Source: an uncultured Oscillospiraceae bacterium (GTDB taxonomy: Bacteria; Bacillota_A; Clostridia; Oscillospirales; Oscillospiraceae). From it: a DNA stretch of 64,000 nt. Both the position numbers and the translations under genes were made by a program. The stretch is from NCBI GenBank assembly GCA_910579155.1, contig CAJTTS010000011.1, positions 1 through 64,000 of the forward strand, written 5' to 3'. This document shows positions 60,763-64,000 of this stretch, in pieces. Every line of letters starts with the position of its first letter. The first letter of the stretch is position 1. Below the pieces are notes generated by a model. It saw only the letters and a program-made list of their open reading frames with translations, was not told the origin of the DNA and made no database searches.

Positions 60763-61665
60763 TCAGAAGGTATCCAGCAGGGCCAGCGCCTCAGGTTCGG
60801 TGGCCAAACCGTCGGAGAAGGCGGTGGCGGACCCGGCTGCGGCGCCCAAGCGGTGGGCGGCGGCGTAATCCCCGGTTTTGAGCCAACCCGCCAGGAAGCC
60901 CGCCACCATGGAATCGCCCGCGCCCACGGAGTTGCGGACCTTGCCCGCGGGGACCCCCAGCCGATGGCAGCCACCGGTCTCGTCCAGCAGAAGGGAGCCG
61001 TCCCCGGCCATGGACACCAGCACGTTTCGCGCACCCTGCTCCTGGAGCTTCCTGGCGCAGTCCACTATCTCGTCATCGGCGGCGGGGACCTTGCCGAAAA
61101 TTTCGCCCAGCTCATAATTGTTGGGCTTGATAAGGAAGGGCCTGTAGGGGAGCACGGCACACAGCAGGTCCCGGGTGGCGTCCACCACGGTGAGGATGCG
61201 CCGGCCCTCCAGCCGGGCCAGAATCTTCTGGTAAACATTGTCCGGCAAAGAAGAGGGGATGGAGCCGGACAGGTCCAGAACGTCCCCGTCCTGGAGGCGG
61301 TCCAGCTTACGGAACAGCTCCTCCAACGCGGCGGCGGGGATGGAGGGGCCCTGACCGTTGATCTCCGTCTCCTCCCCAGCCTTGATCTTGACGTTGATAC
61401 GGGTCAGCCCCTCCGGAAGCCAGATAAAATCGGCCTGGATGCCGCTTTCCCGCAGGCCGCGCTCCAGCGCCTGGCCCGTAAACCCGGCTAGAAAGCCCAG
61501 GGCCACATTGGGAATGCCCAGGTTGCGCAGGACCGTGGATACGTTGATGCCCTTGCCGCCGAATTGGATTTCCCCGCTCTGGGTACGGTTGATGTCCCCG
61601 GCCCGGAATCCATCCATACGGACCACGTAGTCCAAGGCGGGATTGAATGTGACAGTGTAAACCAT
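60763..61665 (-). CDS. fruK: 1-phosphofructokinase (PfkB family)
   Basis: A 300-residue PfkB-type kinase that phosphorylates fructose-1-phosphate to fructose-1,6-bisphosphate. MVYTVTFNPALDYVV is the characteristic N-terminus, FGGKGINVSTVLRNLG the substrate motif, and VGAGDSMVAGFLAG the catalytic Asp/anion-hole signature. Close relatives include tagatose-6-phosphate kinase, so that activity is possible. The usual fruR and fruA neighbours are absent. It is complete at its C-terminus even though it abuts the RyR stub. Confidence 0.92.
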   Translation of the reverse strand: MVYTVTFNPALDYVVRMDGFRAGDINRTQSGEIQFGGKGINVSTVLRNLGIPNVALGFLAGFTGQALERGLRESGIQADFIWLPEGLTRINVKIKAGEETEINGQGPSIPAAALEELFRKLDRLQDGDVLDLSGSIPSSLPDNVYQKILARLEGRRILTVVDATRDLLCAVLPYRPFLIKPNNYELGEIFGKVPAADDEIVDCARKLQEQGARNVLVSMAGDGSLLLDETGGCHRLGVPAGKVRNSVGAGDSMVAGFLAGWLKTGDYAAAHRLGAAAGSATAFSDGLATEPEALALLDTF

Positions 61666-61791
61666 AACGAGGCCTCTTCTTCGTGTTTGGGATGCCCGCC
61701 ATATTTGACGAAGGATTCACAATCCACGCCAAGTGTTCGGATCGGATTTCATTTGGTTGAAAATATCTTTTTTGATTGTTTTTTCTGTATA

Positions 61792-61819
61792 ATAATACAA
61801 CACAATCAATTATTTTCAA
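61792..61819 (-). promoter_or_regulatory. Candidate promoter of fruK
   Basis: On the - strand TTGAAA (61814-61819) and TATTAT (61792-61797) are 16 bp apart in a very AT-rich stretch between fruK and the chemoreceptor gene. Overlapping -10-like hexamers make the exact start uncertain. Confidence 0.45.
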
Positions 61820-61874
61820 TTAATTTCAGTTGTTCTTTTGCCGGTCAAGCTCTATAGCGCAAGGGGCGCCAATT

Positions 61875-63821
61875 TTAATTCAATTGAAACTGATGCACCA
61901 GATCGTTCATCCGCAGCGACTGATCCGACAGCTCCTGCGCCGTAGCGGCGCTTTGCTCCGAAGTCGCCGAGGTACTTTGAACAATGGAGGATATTTGTTC
62001 AATCCCCTCCGTAACCTGAGTGATCGCGGTGGTCTGCCCCCCAACGGCTCTTACCATTGCGCTCACTTTAGCGGTCACATTTTCCGCGATTGTGCTGGTT
62101 GCATCCAGCGATCCCGTCACCTTCTCAAATACCTGGCCGCCCTCCGCGACAGCGGCGATAGAAGCCTCGATCAGTTCCTTGGTCGCCTTGGCCGCCTCAT
62201 CAGATTTGGAAGCCAGATTGCGCACCTCATCGGCTACCACAGCAAAGCCTTTGCCTGCGCTGCCCGCCCGGGCCGCCTCTACAGCGGCATTCAATGCCAG
62301 GATATTTGTCTGAAACGCGATATTTTCAATCGTGTCAATAATTTTGCCGATTTCCGTGGACGAACCGGAGATTCTCTGCATCGCGGTATTCAGCTCCTTG
62401 ACATAGTCTACGCAAATCCCAAGCTGTGTTCCCACCTGCGTCACAAAATCTCCCGCTTCCTCTGCAGTGGAAACGGTCTGGTTTGCGCTCTCTGCGATGC
62501 TGGCGGCGGTAATGAAAAGTTCCTGTACGGCGCTGGTCTGCTCTGTGGCCCCCTGACTCAGGGACTGCGCGCTGTTGGATACCTGAACGGCGCTGCTGGC
62601 CACGGCTCCGGCGGATTGGCTGATCTGGGAAAGCGTATGCCGCAGAGAATTGTGTATCGCCTTCATGGACTGCTCCATGGTCACAAAATCTCCCCAGTAT
62701 GTACGGGTGATATTCTCGCGGAAATCTCCCTGCGCCATTTTTCCCAGGTGGTGAGACACGTCCTGTAACACGTCGTTCAGGCGGAGAATCGTCGTGTCCA
62801 GCGCCATTGTCAGCTTGGCGGTCTCATCCCTGGAGCGGGCCACTGGGGTCGGCGAGCGCAGGTCGCCGTCTGCCAACTGCTCCAACCGGACAACGCAGGA
62901 CTGGATGGGGCCGGAAATGGACTGTCCCACCTTGACCGCCACGGGGAAAGTGGCCAGCACAACAAGAACCACCACCAAGACCGTCAGCATAAGGCTGCGG
63001 TCCAGTGTGGACTTGAATTCCCGCTGGCTGGCTTCTATGGCGATGCTCCACTTCTGATAACCTCCAATGGGGGCAAAACCAACGAATTTATTGTCGCCAT
63101 AAAAGTTGTAGGCCCCGAAACCGGTCTCCCCCTGGAGCATACGCTGGTTTACGGCGGCCACATCAGCTACGCTGGAATCTGTTTTTGCGGCCTCGATCAT
63201 GTTGGAACCCGACTCCACGATGGAAGCATCCCGATGACCGATGACATTGCCCCGGTGGTCCAGCACATAGGCCACGCCATCGCGGCCCATGGACAGGTCA
63301 ACTACGATGTCCGACAGGAAATCCGCGCTGATCCCGCCGTAAACGATGCCGTCAAAACGACCGCTGGTAATGATGGGGACCTCAAGCAGGAAGATCATCT
63401 GCTGGCCGTCGCTCATAATATCGGAGATGTAGGGCTGCATAGTGGCCTTACACTGCTGGAAATAATCTTCCTCTGCGTAGCTGTAGCCTGTGGAGGAAAA
63501 GCCGTTGGCATCCATTTTCCCCGTGTACAGAAACCCATTTCGCTGGGCAATTTCATCCCGGACAGGCACCAGCTCCTGGTCCATGGGGTCGGAGTCGCGG
63601 AAAATATCAGAGGCGGCGGCCTCCTGAAGCGCCGTCCAGTAGTTCCCCATCCTCCATTCCACCGCGTTCGCAGCCATCTGTGTAGCGGGGCCCAGGGTCT
63701 TTGTCATAACATCATCGATTCCGGTGGCATTGAGCAGGGCTGTGATCACACCGATCAGCACTGAGCCGATCAGCACCACCGACAGCATACTGACTTGTAT
63801 TTTTGATTTGATCGACTTCAT
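61875..63821 (-). CDS. Methyl-accepting chemotaxis protein with dCache sensor
   Basis: A 648-residue chemoreceptor. Helix 1 is at about residues 9-30, an extracellular double-Cache sensor at about 35-270 ([18 protein letters not shown] is typical of the second Cache fold), helix 2 at about 275-297, HAMP to about 350, and then the long coiled-coil signalling domain with the hairpin tip [20 protein letters not shown] near residue 524, where CheA/CheW bind. It directs motility towards or away from a small ligand. No che genes are in the window. GAGAGGAAG precedes the ATG. Confidence 0.95.
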   Translation of the reverse strand: MKSIKSKIQVSMLSVVLIGSVLIGVITALLNATGIDDVMTKTLGPATQMAANAVEWRMGNYWTALQEAAASDIFRDSDPMDQELVPVRDEIAQRNGFLYTGKMDANGFSSTGYSYAEEDYFQQCKATMQPYISDIMSDGQQMIFLLEVPIITSGRFDGIVYGGISADFLSDIVVDLSMGRDGVAYVLDHRGNVIGHRDASIVESGSNMIEAAKTDSSVADVAAVNQRMLQGETGFGAYNFYGDNKFVGFAPIGGYQKWSIAIEASQREFKSTLDRSLMLTVLVVVLVVLATFPVAVKVGQSISGPIQSCVVRLEQLADGDLRSPTPVARSRDETAKLTMALDTTILRLNDVLQDVSHHLGKMAQGDFRENITRTYWGDFVTMEQSMKAIHNSLRHTLSQISQSAGAVASSAVQVSNSAQSLSQGATEQTSAVQELFITAASIAESANQTVSTAEEAGDFVTQVGTQLGICVDYVKELNTAMQRISGSSTEIGKIIDTIENIAFQTNILALNAAVEAARAGSAGKGFAVVADEVRNLASKSDEAAKATKELIEASIAAVAEGGQVFEKVTGSLDATSTIAENVTAKVSAMVRAVGGQTTAITQVTEGIEQISSIVQSTSATSEQSAATAQELSDQSLRMNDLVHQFQLN

Positions 63822-63919
63822 GTATCATCTTCCTCTCTTCATGCATTTTGATGTGGGGAAAGAGGCGCATTCCTCTCCAGGGCATACCATAATTTGTAAA
63901 TACATTCCGACCCCACCAT

Positions 63920-63948
63920 ATACTAGCATGACGCCATAAAGAATTCAA
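63920..63948 (-). promoter_or_regulatory. Candidate promoter of the chemoreceptor gene
   Basis: On the - strand TTGAAT (63943-63948) and TAGTAT (63920-63925) are 17 bp apart, about 100 bp before the start. No sigma-D-like (TAAA...GCCGATAA) motility promoter was seen. Beyond it, to 64000, I see nothing. Confidence 0.5.
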
Positions 63949-64000
63949 TCCTAAATTTGCGGCCTTGCGCGCGGGCGCTGTTGTGTACTTTGCCGGATTT

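Noticed and set aside
60685..61491. A 268-codon + strand frame following the TIR gene as an intact gene
   Set aside because: Only the first about 26 codons are RyR-like. The rest is exactly antisense to fruK, which has full family motifs on the other strand.

Overview
The window looks like the chromosome of a GC-rich, Gram-positive gut anaerobe of the Clostridia, most likely Oscillospiraceae (Flavonifractor/Lawsonibacter type). This is an inference from strongly GC-ending codons, AGGAGG ribosome sites, AT-rich sigma-A promoters, lipoprotein solute-binding proteins with LxAC lipoboxes, YesMN-type two-component regulators, a LicT-type PRD antiterminator and ROK/AraC regulators. Almost the whole window is carbohydrate uptake and catabolism. 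None of the glycan-active enzymes has a recognisable signal peptide, so the scheme is import of oligosaccharides followed by cytoplasmic cleavage. I see no rRNA, tRNA, CRISPR array, transposase or prophage.

Region 1 (1-9377, + strand) is a sulfated amino-sugar operon: sulfatase, N-acetylglucosamine-6-phosphate deacetylase, double-SIS isomerase/deaminase, an ABC importer without its own ATPase, a second sulfatase and an aldose-epimerase-like protein. Region 2 (9378-10103) is a scar holding two truncated gene ends. Region 3 (10104-12174) is glucuronate catabolism (uxuA and an SDR mannonate oxidoreductase). Region 4 (12393-16974) is a beta-glucoside PTS operon with two RAT/terminator switches. 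Region 5 (17017-26061, - strand) is an importer plus DUF2264, GH78 rhamnosidase and GH2 beta-glucuronidase, divergent from a YesM/YesN sensor-regulator pair and a membrane protein (26401-30926). It probably feeds glucuronate to region 3; rhamnose-capped glucuronic acid side chains would fit as substrate.

Region 6 (31041-40174, - strand) is a ribose-type importer with two esterases, two zinc alcohol dehydrogenases and a truncated VOC gene. It lies next to a ROK repressor, and matching 23-bp operator candidates sit downstream of the importer promoter and the repressor promoter. Region 7 (40359-44652) is a 1088-residue DUF5107/TPR protein divergent from an AraC regulator. Region 8 (44737-54528) combines an L-arabinose-type importer, a mutarotase and a five-gene operon (lactonase, SDR, IlvD/Edd dehydratase, RraA-type protein, AraC regulator) that reads as non-phosphorylative sugar oxidation. 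Region 9 (54732-58606) is a very large GH2 enzyme split by a one-base frameshift.

Region 10 (58607-63948) holds the most unusual material: a membrane-anchored TIR-helical-PDZ protein with a near-consensus promoter, directly followed by the first about 26 residues of a RyR-domain protein that is cut off at the end of a convergent fruK. A methyl-accepting chemotaxis protein closes the window. TIR plus RyR is a signature of nucleotide-dependent defence or signalling systems, so this is my lead candidate for an undescribed system.
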